Source: Vibrio penaeicida (GTDB lineage Bacteria > Pseudomonadota > Gammaproteobacteria > Enterobacterales > Vibrionaceae). From it: a DNA stretch of 64,000 nucleotides. Made by a program: the position numbers and the translations under genes. The DNA lies in the NCBI RefSeq assembly GCF_019977755.1, contig NZ_AP025146.1, forward strand, positions 221,022 through 285,021, given 5' to 3'. The notes beneath the pieces were generated by a model. That model searched no databases, had not been told where the DNA came from, and saw nothing but the letters and a program-made list of their open reading frames with translations. This document shows positions 8,713-18,300 of this stretch, piece by piece (the first letter of the stretch is position 1; each line of letters begins with the position of its first letter).

Positions 8713-8759
8713 TCTACTGTAATAACATAAAAATCACACTTTACCTTTGGAGGCTTGAA

Positions 8760-9311
8760 ATGACTAATGCTCCTAGTGACTTTGCAATAGTTCAACGCGA
8801 AAAACTCTTGATTTCGTATCAAGCTCTGAAGGGACTCGTTCTGAAGAATAATGAACTTTGTGTTTTCTATTCGAAGAGAATGCAGGATGAAATTAACAAG
8901 TTCTTCCTAGAAAATCCGAGAATAAAAATATCCTATGAAAAAGAGTTCAAAAACAGCGTGTCCCCAATCACGCTAGAGCCAAGAGATCTGCATAGAACGG
9001 CAAAGACTGTAAAAATGGACGACCCCATTCAGGTGAAAGTCATAAGGGCAAGAGTACTCATTCAACTGAGAAATAAGAATTTCCCAACTAAGCAGGATGT
9101 TATCTGGAATAAGGACACCAAAGAATACTTTGACGCTGAGTTTCAAAAAGGTCGATTAGGACTTTCTGCGGAACAATCAAAGTACGTCTCCAAAATTATT
9201 CAGGACGTAAATTACTTCAACGCCATGTTTATCGAGCATTACGACCAACTGCATAACGTCAAAACGCTTCTAGAACGAAATATTGATTTATTAGAGGGTA
9301 TGTATGATTAG
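8760..9311 (+). CDS. unknown protein co-transcribed with a UvrD-type helicase
   Basis: A 183-residue protein starting at the ATG preceded by TTTGGAGG; the frame is open further upstream but lacks a ribosome site there. It is charged and helical, with no signal peptide and no motif I recognise. The last 8 bases overlap the helicase gene, so the two are translationally coupled and the proteins probably work together. It could be a nuclease-free partner, a loader for the helicase, or the adaptor that binds the neighbouring 11-bp array. The family remains unknown. Confidence 0.65.
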   Translation: MTNAPSDFAIVQREKLLISYQALKGLVLKNNELCVFYSKRMQDEINKFFLENPRIKISYEKEFKNSVSPITLEPRDLHRTAKTVKMDDPIQVKVIRARVLIQLRNKNFPTKQDVIWNKDTKEYFDAEFQKGRLGLSAEQSKYVSKIIQDVNYFNAMFIEHYDQLHNVKTLLERNIDLLEGMYD

Positions 9312-11124
9312 GCTGACTGATGAACAAGACTGCGCTGTTAAAGACACTGGTAACTCAATGATCATTGCCTGCCCCGGCGCAGGTAAAACAGCTGTCTTAA
9401 TCCAAAAAGCTATCTACTTGATTGACCATTGCGGAGTTAATAGCATTCATATCGTAACTTTCACCAGAGAAAGTGCCAAAGAGCTCCAGTCAAGGATTGA
9501 TGGCCAAGGTGAGTTCTATAAATCACGTGTCCACTGTTCCACCCTTCACTCAATTTGCTTGAACCACTTAAAGAAATATTGCGGACGTACTTCAATGGTT
9601 TCATCAGAAGAACAGCACACCTACATGCTTAACGCCTGGAACCAGAATTTAAAGAAAATTGAATCAATAAACCTTACCCGAAAAAATAATGCAGACGAAA
9701 AAGGGAATTGGACCAAGATTGAGTTCGAAGACTTTGAAAGGTATGTCGACAAAAGAACAAATAGCCCAATTGCTGATTCAAGTGGAATGATAACTCTCGG
9801 CAAAAATTACGATGCGAACGACTGTTTTGATGCAATGTATCAGCACTACACTACATTCATCGATAAGGAAAAATTCTCCAGTATCCAAAACGTAATTCAG
9901 ACTACTGTTGACCACATGCAAAATGACCCGAATTTTCCTTTGCTCCCTACCGAACACCTATTTCTAGATGAATGCCAAGATGCAGATTCTGCTCAATTTA
10001 AGTTCTTGGCGTTACATACACTCAATGGCATAACCACTACGGTTTGCGGGGATGACGATCAAAGTCTTTACGGATTTCGTTTCGCCTTAGGCGTTAACTT
10101 GTTTAAGCAGTTCATTGCTATATGCCAGGAGTCCGGTTTAACGCAGCATAATTTAACCAAGAACTTTCGAAGTAAGGCAGAGATTGTCGATGCGTGCCAA
10201 CGACTGATATCACATAACAAAGACCGCTGCGAAAAGCACATGGTTGCGTCACAAGGCGGGGGTGGAAAAGTAGAAGCGGCTACCTTCGCTAATGACGAAC
10301 AGCAGCTGCAAGAGATCGTCAAAATGATTTCTGACGACAATCATTCCTCATCGATTGCTATTTTGAGTCGAACTAATAGGGAATTAGATGGAATAGAGAA
10401 GTTGCTAACTGAAGCGAAAATTGCGTACAAGCGCACTGATAGTAAAGGTTACTTCGAATCTTCCGTCTGTAAGCAATACATAGCCATTCTGACGGCATGC
10501 GCAAACAGCGATAAGAGAAGAATGGTCGCGGCCTTAGAACCGATGATTGGTTCAAAAGATGCAGCTAACGTCATTGCTGGTTGTATTGCTCAGCATGCTA
10601 CCCCTAGTGGTGATGCAATTAAAAATAAGGTCAAGATATCAAGAAAGATTGTCGAAGCCCTCGGGTTCGCTTACACAAACGTCGCTGAACATGCGCTACG
10701 CTTGTTTACTCCAATCTTCATTGAAGTTTTATATCAGAAAAAAACACCGAGTTACGAGTGCATGAAGATTAAGCAGCTCAGCGAAATTTTGCTTAATTTC
10801 AGAGGTCCATTGAAGGAAAGATTGAGTGTGCTTCAGTTCGAAAAAGAGGCGAGCCAATGCCGCGTGTCGCTCATTAGTAGTCATGGTTCAAAGGGCTGTG
10901 AGTTCGATACCGTGTTTGTCATCAACTGCGACGAAAACCATTTTCCTTACATCCGAGACAATGACGAACGAGATTACGAAGTCGCTATGGAAGAAGAACG
11001 CCGGCTTTTCTTTGTCTCTATGTCACGAGCGATTAACAATCTTTACCTTTTTGTTGGCAATAACAATTCGAGTCGATTTATACACGAGGCCGGTATTGAT
11101 ATGAAGGATAGAACGTACCTTTAG
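9304..11124 (+). CDS. UvrD/Rep-type superfamily 1 DNA helicase
   Basis: 606 residues with the SF1A motifs in order: motif I ACPGAGKTAV (near residue 23), Ia VTFTRESAKEL, motif II LDECQD (near 222), motif III GDDDQSLYGFR (near 248), motif IV NFRSKAEI, motif V SSHGSKGCEFD (near 525) and motif VI EERRLFFVSMSRA (near 563). It is shorter than UvrD (720) and similar to plasmid and phage UvrD-like helicases. A pairing with an OLD nuclease (Gabija) is not seen; the upstream partner is the unknown gene at 8760. It could serve plasmid replication, transfer or recombination. Confidence 0.88.
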   Translation: MIRLTDEQDCAVKDTGNSMIIACPGAGKTAVLIQKAIYLIDHCGVNSIHIVTFTRESAKELQSRIDGQGEFYKSRVHCSTLHSICLNHLKKYCGRTSMVSSEEQHTYMLNAWNQNLKKIESINLTRKNNADEKGNWTKIEFEDFERYVDKRTNSPIADSSGMITLGKNYDANDCFDAMYQHYTTFIDKEKFSSIQNVIQTTVDHMQNDPNFPLLPTEHLFLDECQDADSAQFKFLALHTLNGITTTVCGDDDQSLYGFRFALGVNLFKQFIAICQESGLTQHNLTKNFRSKAEIVDACQRLISHNKDRCEKHMVASQGGGGKVEAATFANDEQQLQEIVKMISDDNHSSSIAILSRTNRELDGIEKLLTEAKIAYKRTDSKGYFESSVCKQYIAILTACANSDKRRMVAALEPMIGSKDAANVIAGCIAQHATPSGDAIKNKVKISRKIVEALGFAYTNVAEHALRLFTPIFIEVLYQKKTPSYECMKIKQLSEILLNFRGPLKERLSVLQFEKEASQCRVSLISSHGSKGCEFDTVFVINCDENHFPYIRDNDERDYEVAMEEERRLFFVSMSRAINNLYLFVGNNNSSRFIHEAGIDMKDRTYL

Positions 11125-11139
11125 TTTTCGCTTATAGGG
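11125..11139 (+). promoter_or_regulatory. class II promoter motif for the 11166 operon
   Basis: TTTTCGCTTATAGGG, overlapping the stop codon of the helicase gene and about 27 bases before the ATG at 11166. Confidence 0.5.
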
Positions 11140-11165
11140 AGGACACCAACAAAAAAGGAGTCTTT

Positions 11166-11546
11166 ATGCTTTCTCATATTAACCCTAAGGATAACGCTAC
11201 TGCCTTACTGCTGATTATTGGCTTTTATGTATTCACTGCAGCAAGCCTTATTCTCATAACTACATTAGGTATTCAAGTCAGTGTTTTTGTTTCTCTACTG
11301 CCATTTGCATTCATCGAAGTGTTACATTATCGAGCGCTTTGGCATAACGTGAACTTTTACAATATCAAAGCGGTTGGCACCCTTTTAGTTTTGAGCACCA
11401 TTTACGCCTATCTGATGTTGGAATACAGCGTCACCAAAACGAGTCACCTTTATGTCGTATATGCCTTTGTAGTTGCAGGTGTACTCTTTGGCCATATGAG
11501 GTTTGTACTGATTAGAATGAAACAGATTAAGGAAACTCAAAAATGA
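11166..11546 (+). CDS. membrane protein of unknown function
   Basis: A 126-residue protein with four probable membrane helices (about 12-35, 37-55, 68-85 and 92-112) and short loops; AAAGGAG precedes the ATG. It overlaps the next gene by 4 bases (ATGA) and is led by a class II motif. No family recognised. Confidence 0.65.
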   Translation: MLSHINPKDNATALLLIIGFYVFTAASLILITTLGIQVSVFVSLLPFAFIEVLHYRALWHNVNFYNIKAVGTLLVLSTIYAYLMLEYSVTKTSHLYVVYAFVVAGVLFGHMRFVLIRMKQIKETQK

Positions 11547-12229
11547 CAAACTCAAAGAAAAGAAACGGTTTAGCCTGGGGTCGATATTTAGGTGAATCAG
11601 TCGTTATCGTTCCACACGAACAAGCTAACCTAATGACACCTTTATTCCAGGTGCTAAATGAACCGGCCGTTATTAAGGTCGATACCTACTCAGGGTTTGC
11701 GACAATCAGCAACAACGAAGGCGAAACGTCCCGATGTAAGATTACTCATGAACCCAAAAACGGCGACTTAATCCCAGTGCTGGTTGACGACAAGTTTGGA
11801 ATTCGAGTTGAACTAGACCGATTTAAAGTTAGCCTTCGCTGCTTCACAAGTGAGTATCTGGTACCTAAGCGTTTGGAAAAGGTCAAACGAGTCCCAACTG
11901 CAGACGTTCACTATGAAGAAGTTGAGCTTAATGATCTAAAAGGTATTGAGGGCTACGTAGAAGTTAACCAAAAACTACAGAACCTTAGAGCGCTCAAGCA
12001 AGATATACATACTGAAATGCACGAGAGAGGTTTAACTAAGGATCGACAATCATATCTAGGTTATGTACTTGATAAGGTGAAAGTGGATATTGAACGCTGT
12101 CAATCTGCTGAGAATGAGCTAAAAGTTACCTTGTTATCTGACTTGGAATATGCACAAAAGTTCATGGATGCAGCCCTCGTCACACTAGACCATACTGTTG
12201 TGCAAAAAATCCAAGAGAATATTGATTAA
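11543..12229 (+). CDS. unknown soluble protein
   Basis: A 228-residue protein, translationally coupled to the membrane protein before it through an ATGA overlap. The N-terminal 100 residues look beta-rich (VVIVPHEQ, VIKVDTYSGFATI); residues 130-225 look helical and charged, possibly a coiled coil. There is no signal peptide. It may be a cytoplasmic partner of the membrane protein. No family recognised. Confidence 0.6.
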   Translation: MTNSKKRNGLAWGRYLGESVVIVPHEQANLMTPLFQVLNEPAVIKVDTYSGFATISNNEGETSRCKITHEPKNGDLIPVLVDDKFGIRVELDRFKVSLRCFTSEYLVPKRLEKVKRVPTADVHYEEVELNDLKGIEGYVEVNQKLQNLRALKQDIHTEMHERGLTKDRQSYLGYVLDKVKVDIERCQSAENELKVTLLSDLEYAQKFMDAALVTLDHTVVQKIQENID

Positions 12230-12327
12230 CCGTCTAATTTTATTAGGCATATTGGTGAAAGAATAGGCTTTGATGTTGTTTATTTGTTAGTATTCTGCTT
12301 CATTTCAACCCTAAGGATGGAGTTATA

Positions 12328-14421
12328 ATGAAGCATATACAATCAGTCTATTCTTTGCCTGCCCTGCTGTTATCCACCAGCACAGTATGTGCATCTACTT
12401 ACTTCGACTCAAACCCATACGACATAAAGAAAGTCTACACGTCATCCAAGATAACGGTTGAAAGTAACGAATCCATAGTCCCTTTAACGGTCATTACAGA
12501 TCAGGATATTGAGCGATTTGGTATTCAAAGCTTCGAACAGCTCTTCCTTCTTATTCCACAATTGAACGTTGCCTTTGACGGGACAGGGATAGATGTTTCA
12601 AACAACATTAGTACCTTAGAACCTCTGCGCATGCAGGTATTAATCGATGGGGTTGTCGCTTACGGTACTGGCGTTCTAGAAATGCACTGGGAAAAACTCC
12701 CAATATCGGTATCCCAGATTCAGCGAGTGGAAGTCGTCCACTCACCAAGCAGTTCTGTGTACGGCTCAAATGCGTTTGAAAATGTCATCAATATCATCAC
12801 CAAGAAACCTCAATCAATTGGTGATCAGTTTCGTTATATTGAGCGCGGTTTTGAAAGGCGTCTATTTGGGCATTTGCTCATCAATAACCTTTACAATGAA
12901 GATGACGCATCTAACTTTCATCACAATACTGGGCTTTCAATCGACTATGTTGATAGCGATGGATATGACCATTTAAGTAGTCCGTGGGATAAGCTCTCAC
13001 TCAAGGCTAGATCTGTAATGATGATTGGAGATCACCAAACATTGGATCTTACCTTGGCCTATACAGAAATGAACACAAAACACTGGGATTCATCCTGGGA
13101 AGGGCAAGCACCAAACAACTCATCGGAAGATTGGGCATTTAGACTGAATTATGAAAACCAGATTTCAGAACGGTCATTAATCAAAATCATCACTTCTGCC
13201 GATGTACAGAAAGAATCAATGAAAATGAATGCTTACTTCAACCCTTTGCTCTTCCTTGACGAAACTAGGGTTGTTGCTGAGAAATATGGCCTTGGCATTG
13301 ATGATATCGGCGACATTGCCTCATTACCTGTTACACCTGAATTAATCGCATTCGCTCAGCAATACGCGCTTTGGTTAGGATTGGGCAGTCCTGTATATAA
13401 CATGGACGCAGCTCTAAAGAATAACACTGAACGGTACTACACAGGCTTTGACTACCTATACAACATTAGTGATCAACTCACTTTCTCAATCTCCTCCAAT
13501 GCGCGATATGAGAACTATGATACTGACTTTGCGAAAGAGAAAGACTCGGTCTACCAGCTCAACCATGCAACTGAGCTTGCTTACCATAGCCTCGACCATG
13601 ACTTAATTATTCAAGCAGCTGTAATGGCCGAAAGGATTAAGGACTACGACTATGAGGCGCCCTATCGTTTAGGTTTCAACGCGGGCCTTACGAGTTCTGT
13701 TCGAGTCAGAGGCTCATACGACACCAGTTATCGATGGCCAAGCCCCTACGAAAGATTGGGATTACTGAATATTCCGATTGTGTCTGCAGAAGATAACCCG
13801 TTCAACATTGGAGGCGGATCATCTTTTGCCTTTTACCAACAGGCCAATAACACTCATTTAAAACCAGAATCAGTGAGCTCTACAAAGATCGGCTTAATCG
13901 TAGATACTCCGGGCTGGGGGCGCGGATATTCTGATTCAGTCTTTGAAATCACCGCTTATCACAATGACTATGACGATCTTATCCTTGGTACCATAAACCT
14001 TGGGAACTCATACCTTTCGAATGATGGAAGTATGTATAGAATTGGTTTAGACACGAGCCTAATTGGTGAATATGAGAATCTTTTTTACAGACTTGGCGCT
14101 TCATGGGCTCAAGACTCAAACCATGCATTTACCAGTGACATTCAGGATAATTTTGAAGAAAACGTTGAAAATTATGGTGTTTCTTCAGCCTTGGCGTATG
14201 TTATAAACGATGTCACATTAAGGGGTAAATACTTCTGGCGCTACATACCTGATCAGGCCAATCGCACAATGTATGGAACTGGAGTAAGCTATAAAGGTAT
14301 TCAGGATGCTGAATTAAGTTTAGATGCCCAATACATAACTAATTCAAAAAACTGGTCGGCAAGTTTCGATAATCGACCGGATGAACTAATAATTTCTGCT
14401 GAACTGGTGTTTGATTTTTAA
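12328..14421 (+). CDS. TonB-dependent outer-membrane receptor
   Basis: 697 residues with a signal peptide (cleavage near ..VCAS, residue 24), an N-terminal plug domain (about 45-160) containing PLTVITDQDIERFG, MQVLIDGVVAYG and RVEVVHSPSSSVYGSNAFENVINI, which are classic TonB-receptor plug features, and a beta-barrel ending in F (LVFDF). The ligand cannot be told from the sequence. It forms an operon with the substrate-binding protein that follows (1-base TAATG overlap). A nutrient receptor between a helicase gene and traN is unusual and may be cargo, or may have been recruited as a surface receptor in mating. No TonB/ExbBD genes are in the window. Confidence 0.85.
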   Translation: MKHIQSVYSLPALLLSTSTVCASTYFDSNPYDIKKVYTSSKITVESNESIVPLTVITDQDIERFGIQSFEQLFLLIPQLNVAFDGTGIDVSNNISTLEPLRMQVLIDGVVAYGTGVLEMHWEKLPISVSQIQRVEVVHSPSSSVYGSNAFENVINIITKKPQSIGDQFRYIERGFERRLFGHLLINNLYNEDDASNFHHNTGLSIDYVDSDGYDHLSSPWDKLSLKARSVMMIGDHQTLDLTLAYTEMNTKHWDSSWEGQAPNNSSEDWAFRLNYENQISERSLIKIITSADVQKESMKMNAYFNPLLFLDETRVVAEKYGLGIDDIGDIASLPVTPELIAFAQQYALWLGLGSPVYNMDAALKNNTERYYTGFDYLYNISDQLTFSISSNARYENYDTDFAKEKDSVYQLNHATELAYHSLDHDLIIQAAVMAERIKDYDYEAPYRLGFNAGLTSSVRVRGSYDTSYRWPSPYERLGLLNIPIVSAEDNPFNIGGGSSFAFYQQANNTHLKPESVSSTKIGLIVDTPGWGRGYSDSVFEITAYHNDYDDLILGTINLGNSYLSNDGSMYRIGLDTSLIGEYENLFYRLGASWAQDSNHAFTSDIQDNFEENVENYGVSSALAYVINDVTLRGKYFWRYIPDQANRTMYGTGVSYKGIQDAELSLDAQYITNSKNWSASFDNRPDELIISAELVFDF

Positions 14422-15206
14422 TGAAGATAGTGAGCATTGCCTTAATTACCTCATTTTTGACAGCTTCAATCGCTGTTCAAGCAAGGCTTTACGACACTAC
14501 CACCAGTTTAATTAACAATACCCTTGAATATCGTTCAACATCCAGCCGTTCGGATAGACCATGCCTAGTTATTGGGCTGTCTGAGTTAGAGAAGTTGATT
14601 GAAATTAACGTACCTTTAAATGGCTGCAATATTGTCTCCGAAGATGAACCCGAATTTTCCTCTATCCTAGAGCTGCTTGCAGAAAACTCCGTTGATGATG
14701 CTAATCCGATATCCCCTATTCCACGTTACGACAAAATTGCCGAATTCATGGACGACATCATTGGCAAGAAACGGGGCCGATTAACCGTCATCGCAAGTCC
14801 AAAAACCCATCATTTAGCCAATACCATTTCCGCTCATATACAATCCAATACAAATCTGGTTATCGACGTTCAAGTACCAAATAAAATGCAAGACTTACCA
14901 AGAGTCTTTAAACGCATTGATGGTGACGCGGTATTGATGCTGCATGATCCAGAGATATTCAGAAACCCAAAACAAATTCGATCATTTATGGAGTTAATGA
15001 TCGCACGACGCACTCCGGTCATCGGTGTTTCCCCATACTTTAAAGAGCTCGGCGGCCTGATTGAAATCTCAAAACCTCTTCAACGGACATACCAAGAGGC
15101 TATTGGAATTAAAGCTGTCGACGACCGTGATTACATAGTCGAATACTGGGATACGATACCTAAAATCTTTGGCCTCGAAAAAGACCTCAAAAAATGGCGC
15201 TCTTAA
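14421..15206 (+). CDS. periplasmic substrate-binding protein (ABC_sub_bind-like)
   Basis: 261 residues with a signal peptide (cleavage after ..VQA, near residue 21). The C-terminal two thirds follow the ABC_sub_bind/TrpX type pattern: LTVIASPKTHHLANTI, DAVLMLHDPEIF, then RRTPVIGVSPYFKELGGLI. No permease or ATPase gene follows, so import through an ABC transporter encoded here is excluded; it may hand its ligand to a host transporter or act as a sensor. Its start overlaps the stop of the TonB receptor by one base, so the two should act on the same ligand. Confidence 0.65.
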   Translation: MKIVSIALITSFLTASIAVQARLYDTTTSLINNTLEYRSTSSRSDRPCLVIGLSELEKLIEINVPLNGCNIVSEDEPEFSSILELLAENSVDDANPISPIPRYDKIAEFMDDIIGKKRGRLTVIASPKTHHLANTISAHIQSNTNLVIDVQVPNKMQDLPRVFKRIDGDAVLMLHDPEIFRNPKQIRSFMELMIARRTPVIGVSPYFKELGGLIEISKPLQRTYQEAIGIKAVDDRDYIVEYWDTIPKIFGLEKDLKKWRS

Positions 15207-15272
15207 CTTAAAAAGCCCCCATTATGAGTCCACCAGCTCACTAAAAAACCGTTTCTCAGCAACGGGAATTAC

Positions 15273-15284
15273 TTCGCTTATTAG
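15273..15284 (+). promoter_or_regulatory. class II promoter motif for traN
   Basis: TTCGCTTATTAG, about 33 bases before the traN ATG in the gap after the substrate-binding protein gene. Confidence 0.45.
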
Positions 15285-15316
15285 TTTGTACGGAACTGAT
15301 CGGGAGTAAAGACCTT

Positions 15317-18300
15317 ATGAACTCGGCAAAAATTGTTGGTGGATGGATACTGATATTTGTCCAAACTGCCTTCCCAATATGGATAAACATCTTGAGTGCA
15401 CTGATGTACTCGCAAGTAGCAAATGCCTCTCAGACATTTGATGAAAAATACAACCAGCTTCTACAGCAAGGAGCTATGGGTGCAGCTAATTCTGTTTATA
15501 ACTACGATATGCCCACCCTCAACACTGATACTGACCATACACTGAACCCTGACGAATACTTCACAGACGACACCAAGAAGTACTTTAAGTCAGAAGTGCA
15601 TGCGAAAGATTCAGTCACTAGCTTTAATGCTCCTAGCGGCTACACAATTGATGATTTCAATGAACAGGCTGCTACCAATCAGGGCTATATGGAAGATCCC
15701 AACTCCATCAATGAGACCCTCGTTGATGGTGACTTCTTGAATAGTGCTAATGATGTGGATTGTTCATCGGCGACTGGACATGAGAAAGATGTGTGTGAAC
15801 AGCGAAACAATCGTAAGTTCTTGCTCGATTCAGCAGTTGGCAGACACAACTTTGACTCAACGGTAGACTTCGTTCTAGACGCCACGAAAGACGAACTTGA
15901 TGGCACCTCCCCATTTATCCAACAAATTCTTGGAAATGACGCCTGCTCTACCGTCACAACAGGTGGCGAAGATGGCGAACCCATTTTAGTGTCGAGACAA
16001 GAATCATGTACGCGACAATATCAAACACCCACTCAAGAGTGTTTGCTTCAGCGAGATATGAAAACGGTCTTTCGAGCAACTAAAACCCTATACAAGATTG
16101 ATACTCTTGTCGGAGTGAGTAACTCTCCGGTCAACTTCATTTCATGTGGTAGTGGCTGTAACTTAGCTTGGCTGGGTACCGTAGGTGATAACTACCTGGC
16201 TGGTCGATGTAAAATATATCAAGAAAACATACCTCTTCAGGTCGTAAAACCATCAGCCATCATTGACGCGAAAATTGATTACGCAAAATGGGATGACTAC
16301 ATGCAAATTTGGTTAGATAACCGAAAGGTATGGTCTGGCCCAAATAACAATTTTCCACCTGAAACCGGAGGTGCTTGTGAGTTAGGTACCAGTTGGTCAC
16401 GAAACCCTAACACCAGCATTAAGCATATATTTCAATCGAAACGCCCGGGCGATATTCTGAGCATCAAAAACCGTGTATCAGTAACAGGTCACGGTGAGGC
16501 TTACGCTAGAGCAAGGATCACATGGCGACCGTCACAAGTTACTTGGGAGCATTGCCGAAACAATACCGGTGACAGGAAACCATTTCGCCGAATCTGTAGC
16601 GACTTCGTTCGAAATATTCAAACCCCTGCCATGTGTAGTTGGGCTCTCGCTGGCCACGGCGGTTCTACCATACGAAACTACGCGCGAAGCCTTGGGTGCA
16701 GCAACTATTTTAATGGTCTCAATAATCGACTAAACAGTGTCCATAAACAAAACAACCATGAGCCGTCCGGTAGACAAACCTGGTACGTCCCAAGCAATGT
16801 AATGGTGGGTAATACCAGCGAAGGCGCACGAAAGTCGGTCAACCCCAAATTCCTAAACTCGTGTGTCAGTATGCTCGATAAGCAGAACGTCCCTACGTCG
16901 ACAAGAGGGCAGATAGAGAGAATTTACTCTAATCTTGGCCTTGATTATCGAGCGGGTAAGATTGCCGCGGCGTACAATGCCCGTCGAGTGTTATTGGAAT
17001 GCCCACCTATCACCGCTGCGGCTTCGGGCGCTCCTGCTGATTTAACAGGGGAACACATCCTAGACCTACCAGTAATGGGAGCCGTCGGTACACAAAACAA
17101 AACCCGATATGAATCAGCGTTTGGCATAAACACGAACGTGACCAGACGCAATTTCAGGCTCGACCATTATCAGCCGGGTACGCATGTGCCGTGGTACTTA
17201 GATGTACATACCGATGGATTGTACGATTATGAAATCCTTGATTGGGGTAACCCCGGCAATAACTGGACGATCAAACTTAAACTCAACCTGAAATATGCCT
17301 CATTCGTTGAGGTGAAAGTTAATCTTCATGAAGTGGTGACCGCCTCCTTTAAGCCTGCGAATGATTGTCAAATCTGTCCGACATTGACCGCGTCGGTAGA
17401 TGGCAAGACCTACAAAGTTCAAGGTACCGGTAAAGGGGATTGGGCAACCACCAATGGACGCGTTTCAGGCTCTTCAAACCATGTAACGGCAAACCCAAAT
17501 TCTGGCCGTTGTTACTATGGATTTCAGTCAGATTCAGGAAATTGTCCGAATGGTTGGACGAAGAACCCAAATGGCTTCTGTAGCAAATCGGTCACACAGT
17601 CTTGTTCGACCAACCTTGGTCAATATGACTTTGAGCGAGAAAAGTGCCGAATTGGATACCAGGAGTTCATCAACAACCGTCTTGACGGTGATCTAACCTG
17701 CTTGCAAGAGGTGGACGCCTTTGAGACTCAACAAGGAGTGATCTTCGATAACCATCACCCTGGCTTTATGTTTATGCTGCCTTCTTGGAAGCTCACAATC
17801 GGCACAAACGACTTACCACAAAACTGCTATCAGGCTGTATTGTCGCTTGAAACCGAAGATGACGCGTTCGATAACTATGAGTGCAGCACGCTAGAAGGTA
17901 AGCAGAAAGAAGACTGTTTAAGAGGTGAAATTTGTTATCCGGGGCCAATACCGGAAGACGAAGTCTGCTACCCATTGGATACCCCGTGGTTAGACGACCC
18001 TAACGCCCCATTAACGCCAGATCACCCTGAATGTGGTGAGTATGTCGGAAACCCTAACTGTACGATTGATGAAACTCTTTCAGGCTGTATTGACTGGGTA
18101 GATGATGCGGCAGTCAGCGGTGAACGCCAATGTGTGGCAGAAGAAGTGGTCTTTAACTGTACTGAGCAAACAGGAACGATGCCGGGCACTGGGGATTCAA
18201 GCTCGCTGGTGTGTAACTCCGATATTAAGTGCCTGGGCGGTGAATGTGTGCAGGTAACAGAAGAAACCAACGGACACTTCGTGGAAGCGGCAACGGCGTT

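Noticed and set aside
9304..11124. Gabija defence system (UvrD-like GajB)
   Set aside because: The partner gene at 8760 has no OLD nuclease features and no GajA gene is near.
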